Assembly: GCF_040274945.1 (NCBI RefSeq)
Contig: NZ_JBEMAR010000002.1
Coordinates: 62,001 to 126,000 of the forward strand
Source of the DNA: Carnobacterium_B sp040274945
GTDB taxonomy: Bacteria; Bacillota; Bacilli; Lactobacillales; Carnobacteriaceae
Direction: 5' to 3'
DNA: 64,000 bases
The notes under the pieces are model-generated. The model was not told the DNA's origin and made no database searches. It saw nothing but the letters and a program-made list of their open reading frames with translations. Made by a program: the position numbers and the translations under genes. Within the stretch, counting starts at the first letter, position 1; every line of letters starts with the position of its first letter. Shown here in pieces: positions 1 through 7,788 of this stretch.

Positions 1-936
1 TTCGCCCGTTAATTCAGCAAAGTCTAAAACCGTTTGATACAATTTCTCAGTTTGAAGTGGGTTCACTTGGTAGAATGAACGGTGAGAAATTTCAAATGTG
101 TTGCCTAATAAAGTATCTCTAAATTTATCTTCGCCATATAAAACAATTGCATCGTCGCCTAAAATCACATTTGTGTGTTTAGGGTTAACATTTTGAACAA
201 TGCTGACAACTTCTGGAATTGCTTCAAGAATATCTGGAATGATTTTGCTTGTAGGGAACAATTTAGCTGTTCTTGTTACTAATACGATCATAATTTCGCC
301 AGTATAGTATCCACGACGAACAATAATGTGACGCAAGTTACCTGTATTTTCATTTTCGTTGTATGGTTTAACGCCATATTCACGCATGATATCACGGACA
401 GCGATGATTGTTTCATCAATTTTAGGATCTTGAATGTAGAAGTTTTCCATTGGAATCACTTCATGGCTGTTTTTACGGAAAAAACCAGTAGTCAATTTGT
501 CATTGATTTTACGTACCGGTATTTGTGCTTTGTTACGGTAACCTGATGGGTTAGCCATTCCAATTGTATCGTATACGGGTACTTCTGGTAATTTTGCAAT
601 GCGTTGCATACTGTTCATAACTTGTTGTTTTTTAAAGTTTAATTGTGCTGGGTATCTCATGTGTTGCAATGGCGTAATGCCTACACGTGTATAATTTTCG
701 TCTTGGATGACTACACGGTCTTCACTTGAGTTTAAACGATTCAATACTTTTGCATAACCAAAAGATTTCCCTGTTTTATGAATTTTAACTTCTACTTGTT
801 CACCGGGTAAAGCATTTTCAATGAATAGTGAATAACCTTGTATTCTAGCTACTCCCATACCCTCATGTGTTAAATCTTCAATTTTAACGGTGTGTTTTTC
901 ATTTTTCTTAACTGGTACTATTTTATCTGCTTTCAT
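1..936 (-). CDS. rlmD: 23S rRNA (uracil-5-)-methyltransferase RlmD/RlmCD, N-terminal part (gene runs off the left edge)
   Basis: The first 312 codons of a SAM-dependent methyltransferase of the RumA/TrmA family, which makes 5-methyluridine in 23S rRNA. The N-terminus looks like a TRAM RNA-binding domain (residues about 1-60, with EDLTHEGMGVARI). The central RNA-recognition domain follows, and the frame leaves the window at the SFYQVN region that begins the methyltransferase domain. The catalytic Cys lies outside the window. The usual four-Cys iron-sulphur motif is not visible near residue 90, where the protein reads GITPLQHMRY; Gram-positive RlmCD proteins are known to vary here. The ATG is preceded by GGGAGC at good spacing. 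A possible small RNA or long leader lies between it and the upstream lipid kinase gene. Family assignment is firm; whether it modifies one or two uridines cannot be told. Confidence 0.9.
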   Translation of the reverse strand, partial: MKADKIVPVKKNEKHTVKIEDLTHEGMGVARIQGYSLFIENALPGEQVEVKIHKTGKSFGYAKVLNRLNSSEDRVVIQDENYTRVGITPLQHMRYPAQLNFKKQQVMNSMQRIAKLPEVPVYDTIGMANPSGYRNKAQIPVRKINDKLTTGFFRKNSHEVIPMENFYIQDPKIDETIIAVRDIMREYGVKPYNENENTGNLRHIIVRRGYYTGEIMIVLVTRTAKLFPTSKIIPDILEAIPEVVSIVQNVNPKHTNVILGDDAIVLYGEDKFRDTLLGNTFEISHRSFYQVNPLQTEKLYQTVLDFAELTGE

Positions 937-1010
937 AAAAAAAGCTCCCTTCGTTGACCCTATTTCGTGTCATATGTTTGTCGGTATATGTTTATTCAAG
1001 AACGTGTTCT

Positions 1011-1035
1011 AAAAAGCAAAACCAAATCCGCTTTT
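1011..1035 (-). terminator. Possible intrinsic terminator of the candidate small RNA
   Basis: On the minus strand AAAAGC pairs with GCTTTT across a 12-base loop, and the right arm runs into five U residues. The stem is short (6 bp), so termination may be partial, which would suit attenuation of rlmD. Confidence 0.4.
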
Positions 1036-1242
1036 CTTCACACTCCATTGTCAGTTAGTACGCCAGATATTTGATACTTTCTATCATCCACTTAACTGGG
1101 AGTGTTCCTGACTCGACCGGCTAAACGGGATGGGATTAAAAATACGTTCTTATCTAATGATTCTAATCTACACTATAGTATCGACCTTTTAAATTAACTA
1201 TAAAGGCTTCTTCCAATTCTTAATCATAAGTTTGGGTACTGA
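1011..1242 (-). ncRNA. Candidate small RNA or structured leader between the lipid kinase gene and rlmD
   Basis: The 348-base gap between the kinase gene and rlmD has no plausible reading frame. It has a promoter-like pair (1249-1277) and, about 230 bases on, a hairpin with an AAAAGC/GCTTTT stem followed by U residues (1035-1011). Between them, ACACTCC at 1040-1046 can pair with GGAGTGT at 1099-1105, and CAGTTA at 1052-1057 with TAACTG at 1093-1098, making a long stem with a 5-base bulge. CTGACTCG occurs twice. I do not recognise it as RNase P, SRP, tmRNA, a T-box or a known riboswitch. It could equally be an attenuated rlmD leader. Confidence 0.4.
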
Positions 1243-1248
1243 CTCGTA

Positions 1249-1277
1249 ATTATACAAGAAAACTCACCTTATTTCAA
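1249..1277 (-). promoter_or_regulatory. Sigma-A-type promoter TTGAAA-17-TATAAT
   Basis: On the minus strand TTGAAA (1277-1272) and a perfect TATAAT (1254-1249) are separated by 17 bases, just beyond the kinase stop codon. Transcription would start near 1242, giving either a small RNA or a long leader for rlmD. Confidence 0.6.
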
Positions 1278-1284
1278 AGTTTTC

Positions 1285-2343
1285 TTATTTTTTCTCATAA
1301 GCTTCTTTTTTTGAAGAGTGAATTTCACCATCACCATTGATGTCTTGGTTCGTTAATTCTTCAACTTCTTTGATAAAGGCGTCTTCCACTCCCTCAGCAT
1401 CTTCATCTTTCTTATCAACGGCCTTTTGAATATCATCCGTAGATACAATGATTTCAATGTGTTGATGCAAATTAGAAAACGTAACGGGTGCGTTTCCGCC
1501 GTATTCGCCATCCAAGTTGATCATCATATTAGACGAGTTTCCTGGACGTGCAACAATTTTACTTGTTTTTTTGTATAAAATTTTTGAATTGGTTAAATGT
1601 TTTCCGCCATTCAAGACTTGTGCCACTAAATACATGATATCTGCTAAGTTGGAAGTTTTTAAGATAATTAACGTGAACTTTCCATCATCTAATAAAGCAT
1701 CGGGGGCAATTTGTTCAAAACCGCCAATTGAATTGGTAAGAGCAACTAAAAACATCGTTGCTTCTCCCTCAAATATGCCATCATCGTACTCAATGTGCAT
1801 TGGAATAGGTTTCATCCGAGGCAAAACTTCTGCCCCTTTAACAAAATAAGCTAAGTATCCAAAGATTGATTTTAACTGTGATGGAACGTCATACGTTAAT
1901 TCTGTCAATAACCCACCACCGCCAATGTTAATGAAATAAGATAAGTCTTCTCCCATAACCGCTTCGCCAATATCCATGAAAAAAGATTGCTCTTTTTGAA
2001 TTACTTTTGCTGCTTCTACTAGATTATTTCTTGGAATGTGTAAAGCTCTAGCATAATCATTCGTTGTTCCAGCAGGGATAATTGCCAGTTTAGGTCTTTT
2101 CCCCAAACCAGCAATCCCATTTACGACTTCATTGATCGTTCCATCCCCACCTGCTGCTACGATTAAATCAAAGCCGGCTTTTGCTGCTCTTTCAGCTTCG
2201 TTTCGAGCAGAGTTAGGTTCTGGAGTTGTCGCATAAGCACTAGTTTCATACCCTGCATCTTCGTAAACTTGAAAGATTTCTACTAGATTTTTTTTTACAA
2301 TTTCACGACCTGATGTCGGATTATAAATCACTCTTGCACGCAT
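1285..2343 (-). CDS. dgkB: Diacylglycerol kinase, DagK/DgkB family
   Basis: A soluble lipid kinase of the YegS/DgkB family, which recycles the diacylglycerol released during lipoteichoic acid synthesis into phosphatidic acid using ATP. The nucleotide-binding motif GGDGT is at residues 65-69, with the typical N-terminal RARVIYNPTSG strand; GGGLLTELTY and the NLDGE motif near residue 270 also fit. The last 40 residues are an acidic extension beyond the usual core. The ATG follows GGAGAAG. It sits 30 bases behind gatB, so it is probably co-transcribed with gatCAB, as in many Lactobacillales. A link to the ltaS gene at 60.6 kb is functional inference. Confidence 0.93.
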   Translation of the reverse strand: MRARVIYNPTSGREIVKKNLVEIFQVYEDAGYETSAYATTPEPNSARNEAERAAKAGFDLIVAAGGDGTINEVVNGIAGLGKRPKLAIIPAGTTNDYARALHIPRNNLVEAAKVIQKEQSFFMDIGEAVMGEDLSYFINIGGGGLLTELTYDVPSQLKSIFGYLAYFVKGAEVLPRMKPIPMHIEYDDGIFEGEATMFLVALTNSIGGFEQIAPDALLDDGKFTLIILKTSNLADIMYLVAQVLNGGKHLTNSKILYKKTSKIVARPGNSSNMMINLDGEYGGNAPVTFSNLHQHIEIIVSTDDIQKAVDKKDEDAEGVEDAFIKEVEELTNQDINGDGEIHSSKKEAYEKK

Positions 2344-2373
2344 AAATCTTCTCCTTTACTTTCACACCTAATT

Positions 2374-3804
2374 TTAGCGTTTGCTCAATTCATCCATCAA
2401 TAATTTATTCACGACTCCTGGATTAGCTTGGCCTTTGGTAGCTTTCATAATTTGTCCCACTAAGAAACCAACTGCACGGTCTTTCCCATTTTTAAAGTCT
2501 TCAATTGATTGTGCATTATTGTCTAATATGTCATTGATGATTGGCAATAATTTTGCAGGGTCGCTTAATTGAACCCAACCATTTGCTTCAACGACTCCTT
2601 GAGCGTCTCCACCGTTCATGATCAGTTCGCGGAATACTTTTTTCGCCATTTTTGAACTAATGGTTCCATCCGAAATCAATTTGGTCATACCAGATAAGTT
2701 TTCAGGCGTTAATTTTGTCTCATGTAACTCTAGCTTTTCACTGTTTAAATAGGCTGAAACTTCACCCATCAACCAGTTTGAAGCTTGTTTTGCATCTGCT
2801 CCATTTGCTAACATACCTTCAAAGAAATCTGACATTTCTTTTGTTGCTGTTAAGACCATTGCATCGTATTCTGGTAATCCTAGTTCACTGATGTAACGGC
2901 TACGACGATCTTTTGGCATTTCTGGAATAGTCACTTTCACACGGTCGATCCATTTTTCATCAATCACAATGTTTGGCAGATCAGGTTCTGGGAAATAACG
3001 GTAATCGCTTGACCCTTCTTTGACACGCATTAAAAGAGTATCTCCAGTTGCTTCATCGTAACGTCTTGTTTCTTGTTGAATCACTCCACCAGACAAAAGA
3101 ACTTTTTCTTGACGTTTTTCTTCAAAAGCTAACCCGCGACGAACAAAGTTAAAGGAATTCAAGTTTTTTAATTCTGTTTTGGTTCCAAATTCTTCTTGCC
3201 CAATTGGACGAATAGAAATATTGGCATCACAACGCATTGATCCTTCTTCCATTTTCACATCACTTACACCAGTATATTGAACGATTTGTTTAATCGCTTC
3301 TAAATAAGCATAAGCTTCTTCCGGTGAACGCATATCTGCTTCAGATACGATTTCAATCAGCGGTGTTCCTTGACGGTTTAAGTCAACATAAGAATAGCCA
3401 TCTGTTCCATGCGTATTTTTACCAGCATCCTCTTCTAAATGTACGCGTTCAATACGGATTTTCTTTTTCTTGCCTTCAACTTCAATTTCGATCCATCCAT
3501 CATGTCCGATCGGTTGGTCAAATTGTGAGATTTGGTAAGCTTTTGGATTATCTGGATAAAAATAGTTCTTGCGATCAAATTTGGTATCTTGTGAAATCAC
3601 ACAATTTAAAGCTAAAGCAGCTTTCATTCCAAATTCAATAGCACCTTTATTGATAACGGGTAAGACCCCAGGGTAACCCCAGTCAATAACGTTTGTGTTT
3701 GTGTTCGGTTCCGCACCAAAGTGAGCTGGAGCAGGTGAGAACATTTTTGAGTCGGTTTTTAATTCTACGTGGACTTCTAGTCCAATTACTGTTTCAAAGT
3801 TCAT
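2374..3804 (-). CDS. gatB: Asp-tRNA(Asn)/Glu-tRNA(Gln) amidotransferase subunit B
   Basis: GatB binds mischarged Glu-tRNA(Gln) or Asp-tRNA(Asn), phosphorylates the misacylated residue and receives ammonia from GatA. The start FETVIGLEVHVELKTDSKMF and the YFYPDNPKAYQISQ segment are diagnostic of the cradle domain. The C-terminal 150 residues form the YqeY-like tRNA-binding tail. At 476 residues it is full length. Third gene of gatC-gatA-gatB, 15 bases behind gatA. An indirect route to Gln-tRNA is usual in low-GC Gram-positives. Confidence 0.97.
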   Translation of the reverse strand: MNFETVIGLEVHVELKTDSKMFSPAPAHFGAEPNTNTNVIDWGYPGVLPVINKGAIEFGMKAALALNCVISQDTKFDRKNYFYPDNPKAYQISQFDQPIGHDGWIEIEVEGKKKKIRIERVHLEEDAGKNTHGTDGYSYVDLNRQGTPLIEIVSEADMRSPEEAYAYLEAIKQIVQYTGVSDVKMEEGSMRCDANISIRPIGQEEFGTKTELKNLNSFNFVRRGLAFEEKRQEKVLLSGGVIQQETRRYDEATGDTLLMRVKEGSSDYRYFPEPDLPNIVIDEKWIDRVKVTIPEMPKDRRSRYISELGLPEYDAMVLTATKEMSDFFEGMLANGADAKQASNWLMGEVSAYLNSEKLELHETKLTPENLSGMTKLISDGTISSKMAKKVFRELIMNGGDAQGVVEANGWVQLSDPAKLLPIINDILDNNAQSIEDFKNGKDRAVGFLVGQIMKATKGQANPGVVNKLLMDELSKR

Positions 3805-3819
3805 ATCTATTCTCTCCTC

Positions 3820-5274
3820 CTACAAATTTGGTTTTTCTTTATGAAAGTCAGTAGCTTGTTCAAAAGCATAGGCCGCTTTATAAATTGTTTCTTCATCGAA
3901 ATGCTTTCCGATCAATTGCAGACCTACTGGCAGATCATTTGAGAATCCGCATGGAATAGAGATAGCTGGTACACCTGCTAAATTAACTGGAACTGTTAAG
4001 ATATCGCTTAGGTACATTGCAATTGGATCATCGATTTGTTCGCCAATTCCAAATGCAGTCGTTGGTGTTGTAGGCCCTAATATCAAATCAAATTCTTTAA
4101 ATACATTATCAAAGTCTTGTCTGATCAATGTTCTAGCTTGTCCAGCTTTTTTAAAGTGAGCATCATAAAAACCTGAACTCAACGAGAATGTTCCAAGCAT
4201 GATACGACGTTTTACTTCCATACCAAAACCTTCAGTACGTGATTTCACATAGACTTCATCAAGCGTTTTCGCTTCAGGCGAACGGTAACCATAACGAACA
4301 CCATCAAAACGTTGTAAGTTTGAAGAAGCTTCTGAAGAAGCAATAATATAGTAAGCAGGTACGCCATATTTTGAATGTGGCAAGCTCACTTCTTCAACGA
4401 TAGCTCCTAATGATTTGAAGGTATCGATAGCTTTAAGAACGGCTTCTTTAACGCCTTCTTCTAACCCTTTTTCATTTAAGTATTCAGTTGGAACACCAAT
4501 TTTCATACCTTTGACGCCAGACTCGATCCCAGCAGTAAAATCTGGAACTTCACCTTCATAACTCATTGAATCACTTGCATCATGTCCGCTGATAGCATTT
4601 AAAACTAAAGCATTGTCTTTAACGGTACGTGTAAATGGTCCAATTTGATCCAAACTAGATCCAAAAGCAATCAAACCAAAACGAGACACACGGCCATAAG
4701 TTGGTTTCATCCCAACGATTCCGTTAAATGCTGCTGGTTGACGAATCGATCCACCAGTATCTGTACCTAATGAAACTGGAATTTGCCCCGCTGCTACTGC
4801 TGCTGCAGATCCACCTGAAGAGCCACCAGGAACTTTATCTAGATTCCATGGGTTACGTGTCTTTTTGTAATAAGACGTTTCAGTACTTCCGCCCATAGCG
4901 AATTCATCCATGTTTAATTTCCCAACTGAAATCATTTTCGCTTCTTTTACTTTTTTCGTAACCGTTGCATCATAAATCGGAACAAAGTCTTCCAAAATTT
5001 TACTAGCTGCTGTTGTACGTGTACCATTTGTTACGATATTGTCTTTGATACCGATTGGAATACCTGAAAGAACATTATTCGGGTCAATGCCTTCTTCGTC
5101 TACTTTTCGAGCTTGTTCAAGAGCTTCTTCTTCAGTCAACGTAATAAAAGCACCAATTTTATCCTCTGTTTCGCCAATACGAGCAAAAACAGCTTTAACA
5201 ATTTCTTGAGCGGTTACTTCTTTTTTTACAAGCAATTCATGCAATTCTTCTACTGTGTAATTTGTTATATCCAT
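3820..5274 (-). CDS. gatA: Asp-tRNA(Asn)/Glu-tRNA(Gln) amidotransferase subunit A
   Basis: Amidase-signature subunit that releases ammonia from glutamine and passes it to GatB. The Ser-cisSer-Lys triad is complete: Lys77 in GIPIGIKDN, Ser152 in PGGSSGGSAAA and Ser176 in GTDTGGSIRQP. I start it at the ATG at 5274 (MDITNYTVEEL), which follows AGGAG by 6 bases and gives 484 residues, the family norm. The frame is open to 5295, but that start would add seven unconserved residues and lacks its own ribosome site. The chosen ATG lies just past the gatC stop, so the genes are likely translationally coupled. Confidence 0.96.
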   Translation of the reverse strand: MDITNYTVEELHELLVKKEVTAQEIVKAVFARIGETEDKIGAFITLTEEEALEQARKVDEEGIDPNNVLSGIPIGIKDNIVTNGTRTTAASKILEDFVPIYDATVTKKVKEAKMISVGKLNMDEFAMGGSTETSYYKKTRNPWNLDKVPGGSSGGSAAAVAAGQIPVSLGTDTGGSIRQPAAFNGIVGMKPTYGRVSRFGLIAFGSSLDQIGPFTRTVKDNALVLNAISGHDASDSMSYEGEVPDFTAGIESGVKGMKIGVPTEYLNEKGLEEGVKEAVLKAIDTFKSLGAIVEEVSLPHSKYGVPAYYIIASSEASSNLQRFDGVRYGYRSPEAKTLDEVYVKSRTEGFGMEVKRRIMLGTFSLSSGFYDAHFKKAGQARTLIRQDFDNVFKEFDLILGPTTPTTAFGIGEQIDDPIAMYLSDILTVPVNLAGVPAISIPCGFSNDLPVGLQLIGKHFDEETIYKAAYAFEQATDFHKEKPNL

Positions 5275-5275
5275 A

Positions 5276-5581
5276 CTATGCTCCTGCCTCCCCATTGTCC
5301 ATTATTGCAGGAACTTTAATTAAGCCGTCTTTTTCTTCTTTAACATTTTTAAATAGCAATTCGCGATCTGTTCCCGGAACGGCTTTGTCTTCACGCATAA
5401 CATTGTATGTGCGCAAACCATGAACCGTTACAGGCACATTTTCAGTATCTAACTCATCTAATTGTTCTACCATATGCATAATAGCATCCATTTGTTCTGT
5501 GAAATGGGCAATACCTTTGTCACTAATTTCTAGTTTTGCTAATTTTGCGACGTGTTTTACGTCCTCTTCAGTAATAGCCAT
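5276..5581 (-). CDS. gatC: Asp-tRNA(Asn)/Glu-tRNA(Gln) amidotransferase subunit C
   Basis: Small subunit that wraps around the GatA-GatB interface and stabilises the complex. The N-terminus AITEEDVKHVAKLAKLEIS and the helix QMDAIMHMVEQLDELDTENV are typical. I use the ATG at 5581 (MAITEEDV, 101 residues), where the family normally begins. A GTG at 5593 would add MNKP and has an equally weak ribosome site, so the start is uncertain by four codons. First gene of the operon; an extended -10 (TGG-TATTAT) lies about 45 bases upstream. Confidence 0.94.
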   Translation of the reverse strand: MAITEEDVKHVAKLAKLEISDKGIAHFTEQMDAIMHMVEQLDELDTENVPVTVHGLRTYNVMREDKAVPGTDRELLFKNVKEEKDGLIKVPAIMDNGEAGA

Positions 5582-5735
5582 CGGTTTGTTCACTCGCTTT
5601 CTTTGAATAAATTATCTTAGTTCAAACTCCTTTACTATAATACCATAAACCACTTATATGCTGTATCTTAAATCTCATTTAAATTCGCTTCACTTCGTAA
5701 CAATAGTTTGATAGGATAGCTTTGAGGTGGATAAA

Positions 5736-6476
5736 GTGAAACTAACTATACGAAAAAGAACATTAGGAACCATACCGTTGCTAGAAGTCGTACCAAGGAA
5801 ACAACGAAATGATCTGCTTCCCTTGGTGATCTATTATCATGGTTGGCAATCGTCAAAAGAATTGAATTTGACACAAGCTCGTTATTTAGCGCAACAAGGA
5901 TTTCGTGTAATATTGCCAGATGCCGTGAATCACGGAGAACGCAAGCAGCCAGTTTCAAAAATTCCTTCCTTGACCTTTTGGCAAAGTATTCACTCGAATT
6001 TATTTGAGTTTGGCTTTATCATTGATTATTTCCGAAAAATTGGGTTTGTTGATGGCGTGATTGGGATTGGAGGAACATCCATGGGTGGCATAACGACATG
6101 TGCCTTATTGACACATCATCCGGAAATCAAAGCAGCTGCTTGTTTGATGGGGTCACCAAAATTACAGGTTTATCAAGAACTTATTGTGGAACATGCCAGT
6201 AAATTAAACCGATACTTGCCACAAGATTATGATGAATTATTGAACTGGATTCCAAATTACGATCTGTCGTTACACCCAGAAACATTACAAGGTCGACCTT
6301 TATTTATTTGGCATGGAAAACAGGACCAAATTGTACCTTATCAACACGCTGCCGATTTTGCAGAAGAACAAAAAGATTTGTCAAATATTTACTTTAGAGA
6401 CGAGGACGAAGTTCATTTGGTGAAAACAAACACCATGAGAGAAGTCACAACATTTTTTGTGAATGAATTGTTGTAA
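5736..6476 (+). CDS. Alpha/beta hydrolase, YitV-like esterase/peptidase family
   Basis: A cytoplasmic alpha/beta-hydrolase of 246 residues. The oxyanion segment YYHGWQSS is near residue 33, the nucleophile elbow GTSMGG near residue 115, and an Asp (HGKQDQIVPY) and His (EDEVHLV) complete a plausible catalytic triad. It resembles Bacillus YitV and other dienelactone-hydrolase-like esterases; the substrate is unknown. The GTG at 5736 follows GAGGTG by 6 bases. The frame is also open from a GTG at 5727, but with worse spacing. It is transcribed alone, divergent from gatCAB and convergent with camS. Confidence 0.85.
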   Translation: MKLTIRKRTLGTIPLLEVVPRKQRNDLLPLVIYYHGWQSSKELNLTQARYLAQQGFRVILPDAVNHGERKQPVSKIPSLTFWQSIHSNLFEFGFIIDYFRKIGFVDGVIGIGGTSMGGITTCALLTHHPEIKAAACLMGSPKLQVYQELIVEHASKLNRYLPQDYDELLNWIPNYDLSLHPETLQGRPLFIWHGKQDQIVPYQHAADFAEEQKDLSNIYFRDEDEVHLVKTNTMREVTTFFVNELL

Positions 6477-6523
6477 AAAAATGTGGCTAAGTACTAGCAC
6501 GAAAATATTTTTCTAAAGATAAT

Positions 6524-6555
6524 AAAAACCTCCCAAAATTCTGGAAGGTTTTTTA
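6524..6555 (+). terminator. Intrinsic terminator after the YitV-like hydrolase gene
   Basis: AACCTCC pairs with GGAAGGTT (one bulged A) around a 9-base loop, followed by TTTTTT. It lies about 50 bases past the stop codon. It may also serve camS from the other side. Confidence 0.7.
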
Positions 6556-6674
6556 TTTTAAAGTTTATTCATTTATAAGGATTCGACTGACTCTCTTAAA
6601 ATCGCTCTAAAGATGAAACATCCTCTGCGATATTCCTTGTTTTTCTGTCAAGTCTAAGCGGTGTGCTACGCATC

Positions 6675-7784
6675 CTAATCAAATACGTGGGTATAGAATT
6701 CGGTTTCGCCTGCTTCTCGAGATAGGAATGCTTCAGTACCGTTTATTGATTTTATTGTAATCTCTATTGGTATATTGGGCAATAAATACGAAGAAGCTTT
6801 TTCAGCGACATTTTGGGTAAACGCAATAATCTCACTTTCTCCATAAAATTGTGTATTGATCGATACTTTCATATTCACAATTTGGTCATCCGTATAGAGT
6901 GCTTCAGCTGTGACACCACTTAAGTTTGGAAAGAAATTTTCAATTTCTGATTTGAAGTTTGCAAAGCTGGATAACTCAGTACTTTCTTCTCCACTAGTTG
7001 GAAATACCACTTTCTTTTGATTGATAGGCTCCCAATTCTGTACTGTAGTTGCCCCATCTTGGCTTATTGCTTCTGAAATGTACACACCACCAGCTAAGTT
7101 ATCTTTCGTGGATTGTTCAAAGATACCAACAACAATCGGAATATCTCCAACACCTTCCGTTTCCCGTAAGCGTTGCACAATTTTATCAGCCATTTTTTTA
7201 CCTTCTGCTAGTAATTCTTCTCGCGAAATTTCTGTTTCAAATTCTGCGCCGAATTCTTTTTTTGTATAATAATCTACAGTATTCATTGCTAAACCTATAG
7301 AAATCCCACCTAGTGCAAATCCATTATCTTTTTGTACCATATAATTTTGTTCCAACAACGAGTCTAAATAAATTGGATTCCGTTCATTTGGTTCAAGGTT
7401 TCCATTGTCTTCTGGATTCAGTCCTTCTGGATTCTCTTCACTCGCACGAGCCAACCATTTACTAGTGGTTTCAGCATTAACATATTGACCTTCTTGAAAG
7501 TAGTAGGAATCTGGTGAAAAATGGCTTTGTGATAAGTCCATTAGCCCAGTCTCAAACGCCTTTAAATTTACATTTGAGTTCAATCCTAACGTTACCCCTC
7601 TATTTAAACTGGTTTTGTAAGTTCCATCCGTAATGATTGCACTGTAATAATCACCTGATAATTGGCTTGTTGTTTCAGTTTCTTCGCCAACAGACTCTGT
7701 TTCTTTTATATCCGGATCTTCTGTTTGGCAGGCACTTAAAAGAAATACACAGGCAGCCATTAAGGCAATTGCTTTTTTGTTCAT
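6675..7784 (-). CDS. camS: CamS family sex-pheromone lipoprotein precursor
   Basis: A 369-residue lipoprotein with a classical signal peptide and lipobox LSAC (Cys19). In Enterococcus and Staphylococcus the signal peptide of this family is processed to the cAM373-type peptide pheromone; the function of the mature extracellular protein is not known. A Glu/Thr/Ser-rich linker (about 20-45) precedes the CamS domain. The place next to ligA and pcrA is the conserved Lactobacillales position. It starts 4 bases past the ligA stop, so it is probably in the pcrA-ligA-camS transcript. Its stop TAG runs into a GGATGCG element discussed in the findings. Confidence 0.9.
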   Translation of the reverse strand: MNKKAIALMAACVFLLSACQTEDPDIKETESVGEETETTSQLSGDYYSAIITDGTYKTSLNRGVTLGLNSNVNLKAFETGLMDLSQSHFSPDSYYFQEGQYVNAETTSKWLARASEENPEGLNPEDNGNLEPNERNPIYLDSLLEQNYMVQKDNGFALGGISIGLAMNTVDYYTKKEFGAEFETEISREELLAEGKKMADKIVQRLRETEGVGDIPIVVGIFEQSTKDNLAGGVYISEAISQDGATTVQNWEPINQKKVVFPTSGEESTELSSFANFKSEIENFFPNLSGVTAEALYTDDQIVNMKVSINTQFYGESEIIAFTQNVAEKASSYLLPNIPIEITIKSINGTEAFLSREAGETEFYTHVFD

Positions 7785-7788
7785 TTAC

